From NCBI RefSeq assembly GCF_019645835.1, contig NZ_CP080998.1:5518001-5582000 (forward strand): 64,000 nt of DNA, written 5' to 3'. Positions within the stretch are counted from its first letter, which is position 1; the number at the start of each line of letters is the position of its first letter. The stretch comes from Mycolicibacterium holsaticum DSM 44478 = JCM 12374. Lineage in GTDB: Bacteria > Actinomycetota > Actinomycetes > Mycobacteriales > Mycobacteriaceae. Under the pieces are notes generated by a model. That model had not been told where the DNA came from. It did not search any database and saw only the letters and a list, made by a program, of their open reading frames with translations. Below, piece after piece: positions 8,666 to 16,194 of this stretch. The position numbers and the translations under genes are program-made.

Positions 8666-10825
8666 TCAGTCCAGTGCGCTGACCTTCACGCGCACGCCGT
8701 TGAGAATCGACATCGCCGCCAGCGGTTCCAGGGCGCCCGCCCCGCTGGCGGTCAGGGCGTTGAAGTTGGCACCCCCGGTGGCATTGGCGTGCTGCCAGTT
8801 GCCGTCGCCGTTGTGCCCCCAGCCGTGCGGGAGGCAGACGGCTCCGACGATGACCGTGTCGGTGCTCGACAGTTGTGCCCGCACCGCACCGGTGGCGGAT
8901 TCGATGAGGACCGTGGCGCCGTCCTGCAATCCGAATCGCTGCACATCGTCGGGGTGCATGAGCAGCGCAGGCGCGACCGCCCGCGGGTTGAGTCGACGAG
9001 AGTTGTGCGTGAACGAATTGAGCGAGCGCAGTTCACGGCGGCCGAAGAGCCGCAGCGGATACGGCCCCACGGCGGCGTCGCGCACCTCGTCGAACAAACC
9101 CTGCGCCACGGTGATGATCTCCGGCGGCGCAAGGTTCACCCGGCCGTCGGGCCGGGTGATCACCCGTTCCAGCACACCGGTTTTCACCTCCTCAGCCACC
9201 AACACGCCCCGCGGACGAGACAGCAGGCGACGCCGACTCAGCCCGCCGCGGCGAAGACCGAGACGGTCGCCGGCGGAACCGAAGCGCAGCATCATGTCCA
9301 GCATCAGCGCGGGCGTCAACCGACGGGCGAACCGGCCCAGCCGTCTGATCAGTGGCGAACTGGACGCAACGAGGCCGAGCTGGGCGCTGATGTCCCGGAT
9401 GATCGTCCACTCCTCGCGAGCCTGACCCAGTGGCGGCACCACTGCCGGGGTCCACTGCACGAAAGTGCGGTATTGGTAGGGCAGCACCAGACCATTGACG
9501 TCCTCTCGTTCGAGGAAGGTCGTGCTCGGCAGGATGTAGTCGGCGGTGCTGTTGGTTTCGTTGATGTACAAGTCGATACTCACCATGAGGTCGACGGTCT
9601 CGAGCGCAGCTTTGAGGGCCGGGCCGTTGGGGACCGACAGCACCGGGTTCCCCGCGCTGACGAACATGGCGCGGATCTGGCCCGGGCCCGGTGTGGTGAT
9701 CTCATCGGCCAGGATCCCGGCGGGCATCATGCCGACCACGTCCGGGTAGCCACCGATCCGGGTATGCCTGGCCCCGTAGGTGTCGAACCCGCCGTTTCGA
9801 GCGATCCCCCAGAAGTCGATCGGCGGTGTGGTGAACACGGCGCCGCCGGGGCGGTCCAGATTTCCGGTTACCACGTTCAGCGCGTCGAGCAGAAAGTTCA
9901 CCAGCGTTCCGTAGCTGCCCACGCAGGCGCCGACCCGGCCGTACACCGCCGCGCGCGGGGCCGCCGCGAGACTGCGGGCCAGGTCCCGGGCAACGGCCGC
10001 GGGCACACCCGAATGCTTCTCGGTCGCCGCGGGTGTGAAGGACTGCACGGCCTGCCGCAGCTGCGGCAGACCCGTCGCGATCGCCGCGGCCCTCGGGTGC
10101 TGGAGCCCGTCGGCGAAGATGACGTTCAGCAGCGCCAGCAACAGCCACGCGTCACCGTCGGGCAGGACGGCGACATGCTCGAAGCGTTCGGCTGTCTCGG
10201 TGCGGCGTGGATCGACGATGACCACCCGGCCGCCACGCTCCACGATCTCCTGCATGTCGACTCGAACCAGACCCCCCTGCATCAGGGAGCCATGTGAGAC
10301 AAACGGGTTGGCGCCGACCATCAGCAGGAAGTCGGTCCGCGGCAAGTCCGGGATGGGAACGCTGACCGGTGACCCGTACAGGAAGTACGAGGCCGCGAAA
10401 CGGCTGCTGGTGTCTTGGGATGCGGGACTGTAGAAGTGCGGACTACCCAGCGCGTCCATCATGCCCTTGGCAAAAAAATAGTGGCCGATGCTGTATGCCG
10501 CGGGGTTGCCCTGATACATGCCGATCGATTCCGGGCCGTATCGATCGATGACGCCGCGGAGGCGGGTTCCGATCTCGTGCAGCGCGGCGCTCCAGGTGAC
10601 CGGTTCGAATCCACCTGAAGCGGTGCGCCGCAGCGGCGTGGTGACCCGCGCGGGATCGTACTGAATTTCGTTGGCCGCCAGCCCCTTCGGGCAGGCAAAC
10701 CCACGCGTCAGGGGATGCTCGCGGTCCGCCCTGATGCGGGTCACGACCCCGTTGTCGACGGTGACCCGCAGACCACACATCTGCTCACACAGCCGGCAGA
10801 ACGTGATCTTCTCCTGGGCAGTCAT
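8666..10825 (-). CDS. Molybdopterin-dependent oxidoreductase (DMSO reductase family)
   Basis: A 719-residue single-subunit bis-MGD enzyme. Cys10, Cys13, Cys17 and Cys45 (FCRLCEQMCG, then GFACPKG) form the N-terminal [4Fe-4S] site; VIVDPRRTETAE and LPHGWGHNGDGNW are cofactor-binding segments. Aligned by eye to E. coli FdhF, the Mo-ligand position falls on Asp in YSPASQDTSSRF, as in the Asp-liganded type II members. No Tat signal is seen, so it is probably cytoplasmic. It has a perfect island operator 62 nt upstream of its ATG. The remnant directly downstream shows it was once followed by a second molybdoenzyme with its own electron-transfer partners. Substrate unknown. Confidence 0.88.
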   Translation of the reverse strand: MTAQEKITFCRLCEQMCGLRVTVDNGVVTRIRADREHPLTRGFACPKGLAANEIQYDPARVTTPLRRTASGGFEPVTWSAALHEIGTRLRGVIDRYGPESIGMYQGNPAAYSIGHYFFAKGMMDALGSPHFYSPASQDTSSRFAASYFLYGSPVSVPIPDLPRTDFLLMVGANPFVSHGSLMQGGLVRVDMQEIVERGGRVVIVDPRRTETAERFEHVAVLPDGDAWLLLALLNVIFADGLQHPRAAAIATGLPQLRQAVQSFTPAATEKHSGVPAAVARDLARSLAAAPRAAVYGRVGACVGSYGTLVNFLLDALNVVTGNLDRPGGAVFTTPPIDFWGIARNGGFDTYGARHTRIGGYPDVVGMMPAGILADEITTPGPGQIRAMFVSAGNPVLSVPNGPALKAALETVDLMVSIDLYINETNSTADYILPSTTFLEREDVNGLVLPYQYRTFVQWTPAVVPPLGQAREEWTIIRDISAQLGLVASSSPLIRRLGRFARRLTPALMLDMMLRFGSAGDRLGLRRGGLSRRRLLSRPRGVLVAEEVKTGVLERVITRPDGRVNLAPPEIITVAQGLFDEVRDAAVGPYPLRLFGRRELRSLNSFTHNSRRLNPRAVAPALLMHPDDVQRFGLQDGATVLIESATGAVRAQLSSTDTVIVGAVCLPHGWGHNGDGNWQHANATGGANFNALTASGAGALEPLAAMSILNGVRVKVSALD

Positions 10826-10886
10826 GCGACTTCCCTCCTCGCGCGAGTGCAGCGCTCCTGACGACTGAGCCGACGTTATTATCCTA

Positions 10887-10897
10887 TAACCAGGTTA
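10887..10897. promoter_or_regulatory. Island operator site 4 (perfect)
   Basis: TAACCAGGTTA, exact consensus, 62 nt before the molybdoenzyme ATG. The plus-strand order of a GAGTGCAGCG element (10845), a TATTAT box and the operator resembles the region in front of the intact nitroreductase (11917-11949). The site may therefore derive from a duplicated nitroreductase promoter now serving the opposite strand. Confidence 0.7.
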
Positions 10898-10963
10898 GTG
10901 TTTGATACGTTTGATTGGCGGAGGTAGCGGCCGCGAACGGCCCACTTCGAATCGCTGGAGGGT

Positions 10964-11008
10964 GCGGCAACGAACAGAAGTCCGTCTTCGTCATCGCCAA
11001 AGACGCAA
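10964..11008 (+). pseudogene. Nitroreductase gene fragment
   Basis: The plus strand encodes GNEQKSVFVIAKDATE, closely matching GNEQKSAFVIVKDPAV of the intact nitroreductase (codons near 12340-12385). Only about 45 nt can be aligned; no start codon or downstream part remains. It abuts the acyl-CoA ligase fragment on the opposite strand, so a recombination junction lies near 11010-11022. Confidence 0.7.
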
Positions 11009-11227
11009 CTGAGCGAAATGCGCGAATCCGGCCGCCAACCGATCCGCTAGACGGTCCGAGTCCCGGTAGGTGAGGGCACCGTCGCCATGTTGGATGGCGA
11101 TGTGGTCCGGACGGTGACGGGCCTGTCTCGCAACGAGGTCCTCGACCAGCAAGTCTGTGGAAACGGTCAGCCCCACCCTTCCTGTCGGACTACTGGTGCG
11201 GATTGGTCTCTTGTGCGAATATACCAA
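10991..11227 (-). pseudogene. 5' fragment of a duplicated acyl-CoA ligase gene
   Basis: The frame reads LLVEDLVARQARHRPDHIAI, then a segment ending LAAGFAHF, nearly the same as the first 45 residues of the ligase at 6735-8267 (LVADLVARQARRCPDHIAI). After that it runs into unrelated sequence and stops. Homology covers about 11022-11190 and includes the non-coding leader; a one-base indel distinguishes the two leaders. The operator-like site at 11225 corresponds to the one at 8337. The product would lack the whole adenylation core. Confidence 0.85.
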
Positions 11228-11235
11228 CTAGGTTA
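11225..11235. promoter_or_regulatory. Island operator site 5 (degenerate copy)
   Basis: CAACTAGGTTA: one half-site is perfect (GGTTA) and the other has changed. It sits at the same place relative to the ligase fragment as site 3 does to the intact ligase. It may still act on the divergent SRPBCC gene, whose ATG is 129 nt away. Confidence 0.45.
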
Positions 11236-11363
11236 TAGCATTGTGTACCGTCGACGGAACGGAAACGGAAAACCATGGACCCGATCGTCGAGTTGGCGCC
11301 GCCAGGTGCTTTGCTGCTCACGGAAGAGCCGCCGAACGCCACGTCCGCATCACAGGCCGCGTC

Positions 11364-11825
11364 ATGAAGCCGATTTCCGGTAGCGCCAGTCGGCGAAGCG
11401 CAGCGCCACCCGAAGTCATCTGGGAGCTGCTCACCGACATCACCCGGATGGGCGAATGGAGCCCGGAGTGCACCGGCGGACAATGGCTCGACGGAGCCGA
11501 TCGCGCAGTCGTGGGCGCACGGTTTCGCGGGTCGAATCGGTGGGGTCCGCTGACCTGGGCAACGACCTGTGAGATCGAAATAGCCGATCGGCCACATCAG
11601 TTCGTATACGGCGCAAGCCACTCTACTGGCGCGCTGACGCGGTGGAGCTACGAGCTGAGCCCTGATGGAACCGGAACGCTGCTCACTGAACGATTCCAGA
11701 CCGTGGGTACGCCGAGGGCGGTACTGATCGCGGACCGTGTACTGCGGCGGCCCCGCAAGCTGGCACACGGTATGGCCGCGACGCTATCCAGGCTCAGCAC
11801 GGCGGCCGAACGCATATCCGCGTAG
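11364..11825 (+). CDS. SRPBCC-family protein (polyketide cyclase/dehydrase-like)
   Basis: A 153-residue START/SRPBCC-fold protein. The helix PPEVIWELLTDITRMGEWSPE near residue 15 and the VGARFRGSNRWGPLTW strand pair are typical of the mycobacterial SRPBCC family that binds hydrophobic ligands in a helix-grip cavity. ATG 11364 gives the usual length; the frame is open upstream to a TTG at 11241, but that extension looks non-coding. The ribosome-binding site is weak. It is transcribed away from the ligase fragment, next to operator site 5. A role in binding or transforming an island intermediate is plausible but not shown. Confidence 0.75.
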   Translation: MKPISGSASRRSAAPPEVIWELLTDITRMGEWSPECTGGQWLDGADRAVVGARFRGSNRWGPLTWATTCEIEIADRPHQFVYGASHSTGALTRWSYELSPDGTGTLLTERFQTVGTPRAVLIADRVLRRPRKLAHGMAATLSRLSTAAERISA

Positions 11826-11938
11826 TCACCTTGCGTTTCACAGCTGGCCGATACCGGGCTTGAGGCCTCTTCGAGGTGGCCGGCGTCGGCCCGAGGTGAG
11901 CTGCGGCCGTCGCGACGAGTGCAGCGTACAGTATTATA

Positions 11939-11949
11939 TAACCAGGTTA
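11939..11949. promoter_or_regulatory. Island operator site 6 (perfect)
   Basis: TAACCAGGTTA, exact, embedded in tatataaccaggttaatata. It lies 52 nt before the small ORF at 12001 and 213 nt before the nitroreductase start. Since most intact sites lie 38-70 nt from the first codon, transcription probably includes the small ORF or an untranslated leader. Confidence 0.7.
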
Positions 11950-12000
11950 ATATATAGGCCTTCGGCCGCCGGCTTCGTGGAGAGTAGAAGAAGTGCGATT

Positions 12001-12126
12001 ATGAAACTTCAGCCGCTCATCCCGAACTCCGTTGCACCGAAGCCGATTCAGCGGTACTGGAAGCGGCCCATGGCATCGGTGCCGTCACGGGGTGGACGCG
12101 CTCGAGTCGACGCCGGACTGGCCTGA
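12001..12126 (+). CDS. Possible 41-residue leader ORF before the nitroreductase
   Basis: ATG 12001 follows an AGAAGAAGTG stretch and starts 52 nt after operator site 6, the same spacing as other first genes of the island. The 41-residue product begins MKLQPLIPNSVAPKPIQRYW and is not recognised. It ends 35 nt before the nitroreductase start. It could be a real small protein, a leader, or the relic of a lost gene. Confidence 0.25.
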   Translation: MKLQPLIPNSVAPKPIQRYWKRPMASVPSRGGRARVDAGLA

Positions 12127-12161
12127 ATGGTCCGCGTCGAGTTACTGAAAGGGTGCTCGTG

Positions 12162-12863
12162 GTGACAGAAAACCCAGTGCCTCCCGGAGTCATCCCGACG
12201 GTCGATGCTGCGCTGCGCGGGCTGACGATGCCCCTCCAGGAGGTGATCGAGACGCAGCGGGCGATCCGGCGCTTGTATCCCGACGCGGTGGAAGATGCTG
12301 TACTCCAGCGTGTTATCGAACTCGCGATAAAAGCGCCCAACGGGGGTAACGAGCAGAAGTCCGCCTTCGTCATCGTCAAAGACCCGGCTGTACGAGCGGA
12401 GCTAGCGCGATTGAACCGCGGCGGCTTTCCTTTCATGTCGTTGTACTACCGTCGGCGAGTGCGCACCGACACAGCGTGGGCTCGCACGTGGAAGGCAATC
12501 GAGTGGCAACGCGACCATTTCCACGAAATACCCGTGGTAATCGTCGTGTGTTGGTCAGGTCGTATTCCGCGTCGGCCGATCCTGCTGAACTCCGCGCCTT
12601 ACGCCTCGGTTTATCCGGCAACGCAGAATCTGTTGCTCGCGGCGCGCGCCGTAGGCCTCGGCGCAGGCTTCATCTCACTGCCTCTCTGGCGGCTCGGAAA
12701 GCTGCGCCGCATTCTCGGGTTGCCTCGCAGCGTCACACCGGTGGGCGTGATTCCACTCGGCTGGCCGCGCGGAAAGTATGGACCAAACACCCGCCTTCCG
12801 GTGGGTGAGGTTACGCACATCGACCGCTGGGGCAATCGACCATGGCGGGGTGAGTCCCTTTAG
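12162..12863 (+). CDS. Nitroreductase-family flavoprotein
   Basis: A 233-residue nitroreductase-fold protein. The start ETQRAIRRLYPDAVEDAVLQ with the FMN-phosphate-binding Arg pair, NGGNEQKSAFVIVKD, and the C-terminal GLGAGFISLPLWRLG and PVGVIPLGWPRGKYGP segments match FMN-dependent NAD(P)H oxidoreductases of the mycobacterial type. Substrates of such enzymes range from quinones to enones and cannot be predicted here. GTG 12162 has GAAAGGG eight nt upstream; GTG 12159 and GTG 12153 are alternatives. Expression is probably governed by operator site 6. A fragment of a second copy lies at 10964-11008. Confidence 0.82.
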   Translation: MTENPVPPGVIPTVDAALRGLTMPLQEVIETQRAIRRLYPDAVEDAVLQRVIELAIKAPNGGNEQKSAFVIVKDPAVRAELARLNRGGFPFMSLYYRRRVRTDTAWARTWKAIEWQRDHFHEIPVVIVVCWSGRIPRRPILLNSAPYASVYPATQNLLLAARAVGLGAGFISLPLWRLGKLRRILGLPRSVTPVGVIPLGWPRGKYGPNTRLPVGEVTHIDRWGNRPWRGESL

Positions 12864-12979
12864 AACTCCGCGACCAGCATGGGCTGTCCCGCGCCAAATC
12901 CGTTGTCTGACCCGGTTAGTAGAGTTTGCATGAAGTGGCGCCGAGGCCACGCCGCGCGTCGGCGGCTCTCATAGGGGCA

Positions 12980-13258
12980 TCACCGGTTGCGCAGGAAGCT
13001 TCCCGCTAGGTAGCACACATAACCGACCATTGCGACGATCGCAATCGGTCGCGTGCGGCCGACTGCGATGCCTGCGCCCAGCGCGGTTTCGATACAGCCG
13101 TTGATGAAGACGTGCTTTCGGGTGTCCCTCCCGAAAACCGACGCAACCATCGAATCGAACAATTGCGGGGCGATGAAGTGCGCGACCCCAGCACCAACCA
13201 ATCCTAGCCCGGCCAATTGTGCACGCCGCGCGCGAATTTCCCTAGCGGCTACCACCAC
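12980..13258 (-). CDS. Small membrane protein at the end of the mce operon
   Basis: A 92-residue protein with three hydrophobic segments (LAGLGLVGAGVAHFI, INGCIETALGAGIAV, and PIAIVAMVGYVCYLAGSFL) separated by charged turns. It resembles short DoxX-like or unclassified actinobacterial membrane proteins, but no family motif is decisive. GTG 13258 was chosen because GGAGG lies seven nt upstream; the frame is open further upstream but that part overlaps the preceding exported-protein gene and has non-coding composition. It is the last gene on the minus strand of the mce unit, 37 nt after the preceding stop. Function unknown. Confidence 0.65.
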   Translation of the reverse strand: MVVAAREIRARRAQLAGLGLVGAGVAHFIAPQLFDSMVASVFGRDTRKHVFINGCIETALGAGIAVGRTRPIAIVAMVGYVCYLAGSFLRNR

Positions 13259-13295
13259 TTCAGCACCTCCAACGCGTGCTCGGACTCTGAAATCG

Positions 13296-13811
13296 TCACG
13301 GCGGGCTGAGCCACGTCCCGGTCGGCGTGACGAAGAACTTGAACGGACCGCGCGAACAGTAGGTGCTGGAGTCGGCCATCGTCGCGCACCGCGTGCCGTT
13401 GTACTCGATGTAGCTGCGAGCCGGTAACTCACGCTCGGCGCGCCCCGGGGGGAACTGTATTCCGAGCAACCAGTCGTACCGGGTGACGATGTTTCCGTTG
13501 ACCCAGCCGACGTTGTGGGTACCGGGTGGTGCGCCTCGGATGTCACCCGCGCAGCCGAAGCTCCCGCGGTCCCAGATCCCGCAGTTGAGTCCTAGCGGCG
13601 TTGAGAACCACACGCCGCCCGCACTCGCGGTGAAGTAATCGTCGTATTTCACCAGGTGGTAGGACCTCAGAATCAGATCGCTGTCCGGATACGGATCGGC
13701 GGTCGGTTCCGAATGTGCCGCGGGCGACACCATCACCGACAGGTTCGCCGTGAGGACCCCCGCAACGAATAGGTGCCGGATCAGCCTGAATCGCTCCCGT
13801 CTGCGTGTCAC
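13296..13811 (-). CDS. Exported protein of the mce operon, unknown function
   Basis: A 171-residue protein with a Sec signal peptide (Arg-rich start, then LFVAGVLTANLSVMVSPAAHS, cleavage near AHS). The mature part begins PTADPYPDSDLILRSY and contains several aromatic residues and four cysteines (LNCGIWD, FGCAGD, TRCATM, TYCSRG), suggesting two disulfides. Start GTG 13811 overlaps the preceding MmpS-like gene as GTGA. The DSDLI motif after the signal peptide recurs in the exported protein at 14778-15434, hinting at a shared recognition segment. No known family is recognised. Being co-transcribed with mce genes suggests an envelope role in the same uptake system. Confidence 0.7.
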   Translation of the reverse strand: MTRRRERFRLIRHLFVAGVLTANLSVMVSPAAHSEPTADPYPDSDLILRSYHLVKYDDYFTASAGGVWFSTPLGLNCGIWDRGSFGCAGDIRGAPPGTHNVGWVNGNIVTRYDWLLGIQFPPGRAERELPARSYIEYNGTRCATMADSSTYCSRGPFKFFVTPTGTWLSPP

Positions 13812-14248
13812 GGCAGGTTTCCCGGCGACGATTGGTTCACCGATCGGTGTGGCACACTGCCGTAGCACGTCACGTTCCCGACATCGAGGATGCTTTCGCA
13901 GAGCAGCTCTCCGCCTCGATAGATGCGCACCGTCACGAACTTCCCGAGCAGGACCCGCCCAACGGTCGCTGCCGTACGGAAGTTCGGCCGCCAATCCGCA
14001 CGTAACTCGGCGCCGTCGGCCGTCGGGCTCGTCGCATTCACGACGGGGACCGTCAGCCGCCACGGCAACGGAACATGCTGGAGCATATGCTTACCCGCGA
14101 CGTCGCGATACTCGAGGCTGGCCAACCCGCCGACTGAATCCGAGAAGATCTCGTACGTAACCATGTCCTGCGCATGCGCGGCCGGCGCTTGCATCACGCT
14201 CGCAAGACCCCCGAATACCGAGAACGCCATCACTGCGATCCGCTTCAT
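13808..14248 (-). CDS. MmpS-like exported protein
   Basis: A 146-residue protein with a signal sequence (MKRIAVMAFSVFGGLASVMQ, cleavage near AHA). The mature part, VTYEIFSDSVGGLASLEYRD followed by PLPWRLTVPV and a terminal VTVRIYRGGELLCESILD, matches the beta-sandwich pattern of MmpS accessory proteins (YEV-GxA-I-YLD, PW, C-I-VDG). MmpS proteins normally partner MmpL lipid exporters, but no mmpL gene is present here; it sits between mce-operon exported proteins instead. ATG 14248 has a strong AAAGGAG. Two cysteines remain in the last quarter. The assignment rests on fold pattern by eye. Confidence 0.6.
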   Translation of the reverse strand: MKRIAVMAFSVFGGLASVMQAPAAHAQDMVTYEIFSDSVGGLASLEYRDVAGKHMLQHVPLPWRLTVPVVNATSPTADGAELRADWRPNFRTAATVGRVLLGKFVTVRIYRGGELLCESILDVGNVTCYGSVPHRSVNQSSPGNLP

Positions 14249-14306
14249 GCGGCTCCTTTCCAAACGCAATTGGGTGAATGCGCGGCCGCTTCTCGCGGCC
14301 GCAGGT

Positions 14307-14768
14307 TTACCCAGCCAGCACCACGGTGCTCATGATCCAGCCGGCTGAATTCCCCTGCAGCACGCTCAACCCCATATCGCTGTAGGAGCAGTCCGGAATG
14401 TCGCGGTAGCCCTGCAGCAACAGGGCTTTGATCGAATTGGCTTCGGTCTTTCCCGCTCCGTACAAAATTGTCGATTTACTGCCTGGATAACCCAGATCCT
14501 TCAGCAGTGGCATCGCATCGGGGACCGGCACGGCGCGCGACCCCTGGTCGAGCCAAACGTCGTTGGACTCGTTGATCTCCTTGGCGGCCTGCTCAACGAT
14601 CGGGTCAACCTGTAACGATCCGCAAGATGCTGCGCGAGCTGCATCAACCGCCGCCTTCAGCCTGTCTACCGGGTCGGCCTGCGCCGGCGGCGCCAGCGCC
14701 GTTCCGGCGATCGCGACGGCCAGCATCGTCACCGCCAACCCTGGGTGGCGAATTAGTCTTCGCGTCAT
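14307..14768 (-). CDS. Exported protein, possibly CAP/SCP-like
   Basis: A 153-residue secreted protein: Arg-rich start, hydrophobic LAVTMLAVAIAGTALA, and APPAQA cleavage. The mature part starts DPVDRLKAAVDAARAASCGS and continues QVDPIVEQAAKEINESNDVW, a layout reminiscent of mycobacterial CAP/SCP-like exported proteins (Cys, then a helix with conserved Asn), though the classical His/Glu motif is not evident. AGGAG precedes; ATG 14768 is preferred to GTG 14771. It lies nine nt from the preceding gene's stop, so the two are co-transcribed. Function unknown. Confidence 0.65.
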   Translation of the reverse strand: MTRRLIRHPGLAVTMLAVAIAGTALAPPAQADPVDRLKAAVDAARAASCGSLQVDPIVEQAAKEINESNDVWLDQGSRAVPVPDAMPLLKDLGYPGSKSTILYGAGKTEANSIKALLLQGYRDIPDCSYSDMGLSVLQGNSAGWIMSTVVLAG

Positions 14769-14777
14769 CACTTGCTC

Positions 14778-15434
14778 CTATTCACACACGTGTGAGCGGT
14801 GGATGTCGCTGCCCCACCGCTTCGCCTTGTGCACCGACGGACCGGTGAACCAGTTCGGCTGATGGGCCAGGATTCCGTTGTTGACGTTGGACAACTGTTC
14901 CCACAACTTGAAGAAGGCCTCTCCTTGATAGATCGGGAAGTAGTTGTCGCCGAATGGATTCTGGGCCTGGGTGAGCGCCCGGGCGCGAGGGGTCAGGAAG
15001 TCGACCGCCTTGGCGATGTTGCCGGTGACGATGTCCACCTGCTGCCCGATGTTGCCACGGGTGTAGTCGTAATCATTGCCGTCGGGGGCGATCCGGTTGA
15101 ACTGGAGACGGTCGATCTGCGCACGCAGGGTGGCGTACTGGAGATTGAACCACTGACACATCTCACCCATCGCCGTGATGTCGGCATCGGTGACCCTGTT
15201 CCTCGTCTGGTCGTACGGAAAGGGGAACTTCGGCTGCCACCCCGACGCGACTGGCGTGACGACCGGCAGCGGGCGGATCAGATCACTGTCCGACGGTGGG
15301 GGCGGCGGTTCACCGGGGCTGGCACCGGCGGTCGCTCCGGTGACGAGGGCCGTCATCGCCAAGGCCACCACGCCCAGGACGGCGCGCCGCCGACGCGCGC
15401 CCGGGCGCGTTGAAAAACGACCATTCAGCGTCAT
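14778..15434 (-). CDS. Exported protein of the mce operon, unknown function
   Basis: A 218-residue protein. After a twin-Arg-rich start (PGARRRRAVLGVVALAMTA) and cleavage near AGA, the mature region starts SPGEPPPPPSDSDLIRPLPV. A long helical part rich in Asn, Gln and aromatic residues follows (MGEMCQWFNLQYATLRAQID; FGDNYFPIYQGEAFFKLWEQ) and it ends HRSHVCE. No family is recognised. It shares the DSDLI segment with the exported protein at 13296-13811. Start is ATG 15434 or GTG 15437 after a GAGG site. Co-directional with mceF and the Mce-associated gene. Confidence 0.7.
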   Translation of the reverse strand: MTLNGRFSTRPGARRRRAVLGVVALAMTALVTGATAGASPGEPPPPPSDSDLIRPLPVVTPVASGWQPKFPFPYDQTRNRVTDADITAMGEMCQWFNLQYATLRAQIDRLQFNRIAPDGNDYDYTRGNIGQQVDIVTGNIAKAVDFLTPRARALTQAQNPFGDNYFPIYQGEAFFKLWEQLSNVNNGILAHQPNWFTGPSVHKAKRWGSDIHRSHVCE

Positions 15435-15467
15435 CACGACGACCTCAGTTCTTCCACATTCCGGGTG

Positions 15468-16139
15468 TCAGTTCGGCTCCAGCGCCGAGCCGATTCCTCC
15501 GACATCTGCGATCTGCCAACTGTTGTTGCTGTCGATCGTGGTGCTGTAGGTCGCCGTGGACTGCAGCGCCTCCGGCGACTGAATCGTCTTCGTTTGCACA
15601 CTGACGAAGCTGTCTACGACGTAGACGCCGTCGTTGCTGGACCTGACCTTGGCGACCAGCGGTCGCGCGCTCGAACTCCATTCCAAGGGCACGAGGACCT
15701 GTTCCATCGAGGCGGCCGCCTCGGTCAATTTCTTAGTCAACTCCGGGGTCGTGCCCGCAACCAGCTTGGCCTTCCACGCTTGGAGGTCTTTGTAGTCCAT
15801 CGTCGCCGCGTTCACCGCGTAATCGAGCGCCATCTTCTCCGCGCGCGAGTTGTTTGCCGACGAAGCGGCCTGTGCGTCAAGCTGGCTGCGCGCGTCCATG
15901 TACAGCCAGCCGACGACCGCAACCGCCGCGATCAGCACCGCCATTGCCACACCGACGATCAGGCTGCGTATACTGACCGAAACCGAATGCGGCTGGCGCG
16001 CCGACTTCGGGTGGGAAGGTTCTTCCTCTGCCCCGGGGGTAACTGCGGGCTCGGGCGCGGAATCGGCCGACACCGCCTCGGTAGCCTGTGAGTTCTGCAC
16101 TCCTGCAGCGGTTTCCGTTGCGTCTGTCCCGGTGTCCAT
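15468..16139 (-). CDS. Mce-associated membrane protein
   Basis: A 223-residue protein with an acidic, Ala/Glu-rich N-terminus of about 65 residues, one transmembrane helix (LIVGVAMAVLIAAVAVVGWL) and an extracytoplasmic domain whose end (ATYSTTIDSNNSWQIADVGG) follows the Mce-associated (Mam/Mas) pattern. These proteins are SnoaL/NTF2-like in fold and stabilise Mce complexes such as Mce1 and Mce4. ATG 16139 follows AAAGGTGTAACC. It comes 55 nt after mceF, the usual place for such genes. The partner complex would be the one encoded upstream. Confidence 0.85.
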   Translation of the reverse strand: MDTGTDATETAAGVQNSQATEAVSADSAPEPAVTPGAEEEPSHPKSARQPHSVSVSIRSLIVGVAMAVLIAAVAVVGWLYMDARSQLDAQAASSANNSRAEKMALDYAVNAATMDYKDLQAWKAKLVAGTTPELTKKLTEAAASMEQVLVPLEWSSSARPLVAKVRSSNDGVYVVDSFVSVQTKTIQSPEALQSTATYSTTIDSNNSWQIADVGGIGSALEPN

Positions 16140-16194
16140 GGTTACACCTTTCGTTGAACCGTCTCCGCGGCACGCGTGATCATCAGTGCCTGCG

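Noticed and set aside
12908..12918. TGACCCGGTTA, a further near-match to the island palindrome
   Set aside because: It has a changed half-site and a C at the centre, and it lies between two converging genes without a nearby start; chance match is likely.
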